A stretch of 64,000 nt of DNA from Bubalus kerabau. Taxonomy: Eukaryota > Chordata > Mammalia > Artiodactyla > Bovidae. The notes below the pieces were generated by a model. That model made no database searches, was not told the DNA's origin, and saw nothing but the letters and a program-made list of their open reading frames with translations. Each line of letters begins with the position of its first letter. Within the stretch, counting starts at the first letter, position 1. Below, piece after piece: positions 63,795 to 64,000 of the stretch. Made by a program: the position numbers and the translations under genes. The stretch covers positions 47,699,501-47,763,500 of the forward strand of contig NC_073628.1 in the NCBI RefSeq assembly GCF_029407905.1, written 5' to 3'.

Positions 63795-64000
63795 ACATTT
63801 CTGCCAATGCAGAAAGGTATTAAAAAATTTGTGTACTTTAAAAAAATTATTATTTTCTTGGGGGCTCAGTGGCAGTGTAGTCAAGAGTATTAAAAATGAA
63901 AATATACATAGTTGTCAGAGTTTGCTTTTAGTTCTTAAGCCCAAGAGAAGTATTTTTAGATTTATGTCAATATTATTGTCAATATTTACTCTAAGATAAT
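63795..64000. other. No recognisable feature
   Basis: Short AT-rich end of the window; a GGGGGCTCAGTGGCAGTG at 63860 faintly recalls a SINE head but is too short to call. Confidence 0.35.

Overview
This window is mammalian, and specifically ruminant (bovid), nuclear DNA. The evidence is its repeats: BovB (RTE-type) LINEs, Bov-tA, Bov-A and Bov-A2 SINEs, CHR-type tRNA-Glu SINEs, a ruminant-type L1 3' end and a ruminant ERV LTR. They lie over an older mammalian layer of L1M, L2, MIR, MaLR LTRs and DNA-transposon remnants. I cannot tell cattle, buffalo, sheep and goat apart from this stretch. Repeat family names are given from recognition by eye, not from a library search. I found no host protein-coding gene, no exon I can support, and no functional tRNA, rRNA or CRISPR. 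The window reads as intergenic or deep-intronic sequence.

Layout. 0-6.2 kb: SINEs, an L1 3' end, and a 5'-truncated BovB (4717-6182). 6.2-13 kb: an ERV solo LTR (7115-7898), L1 and MaLR fragments, a hAT remnant, a BovB 3' end and a Bov-tA. 13-14.3 kb: a GC-rich island of unknown origin, then plain sequence. 14.3-21.6 kb: old L1M in both orientations, a CHR SINE and a ruminant L1 3' end. 21.6-26.4 kb: a nearly complete BovB carrying another BovB and two Bov-tA SINEs. 27-30.8 kb: old L1M broken by a MaLR LTR that is itself broken by a Bov-tA, plus a young L1 stub. 31-34.7 kb: the largest repeat-poor block. 34.7-46 kb: a composite CHR plus Bov-tA insertion, BovB copies, and an L2/MIR stretch. 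46.5-49.4 kb: a 1.9-kb L1, and a BovB inside a Bov-tA. 50.9-54.8 kb: a BovB inside a Bov-A, with a 130-bp retrocopy inside that BovB. 55-64 kb: mostly old antisense L1M, peppered with Bov-A2, Bov-tA and CHR SINEs.

The reading frames that carry protein signal are broken remnants of BovB reverse transcriptase (YADD motif) or of L1 ORF2 (C-terminal Cys-rich region). Target-site duplications (TSDs) are readable for many insertions. They let the order of events be reconstructed directly, and this nesting chronology is the most informative content here. I found no sign of a previously undescribed functional system. The best leads are a two-SINE composite bounded by a single TSD, a small polyadenylated retrocopy that includes an antisense SINE piece, a target site used twice in succession, and a 22-bp perfect palindrome in the repeat-poor block.
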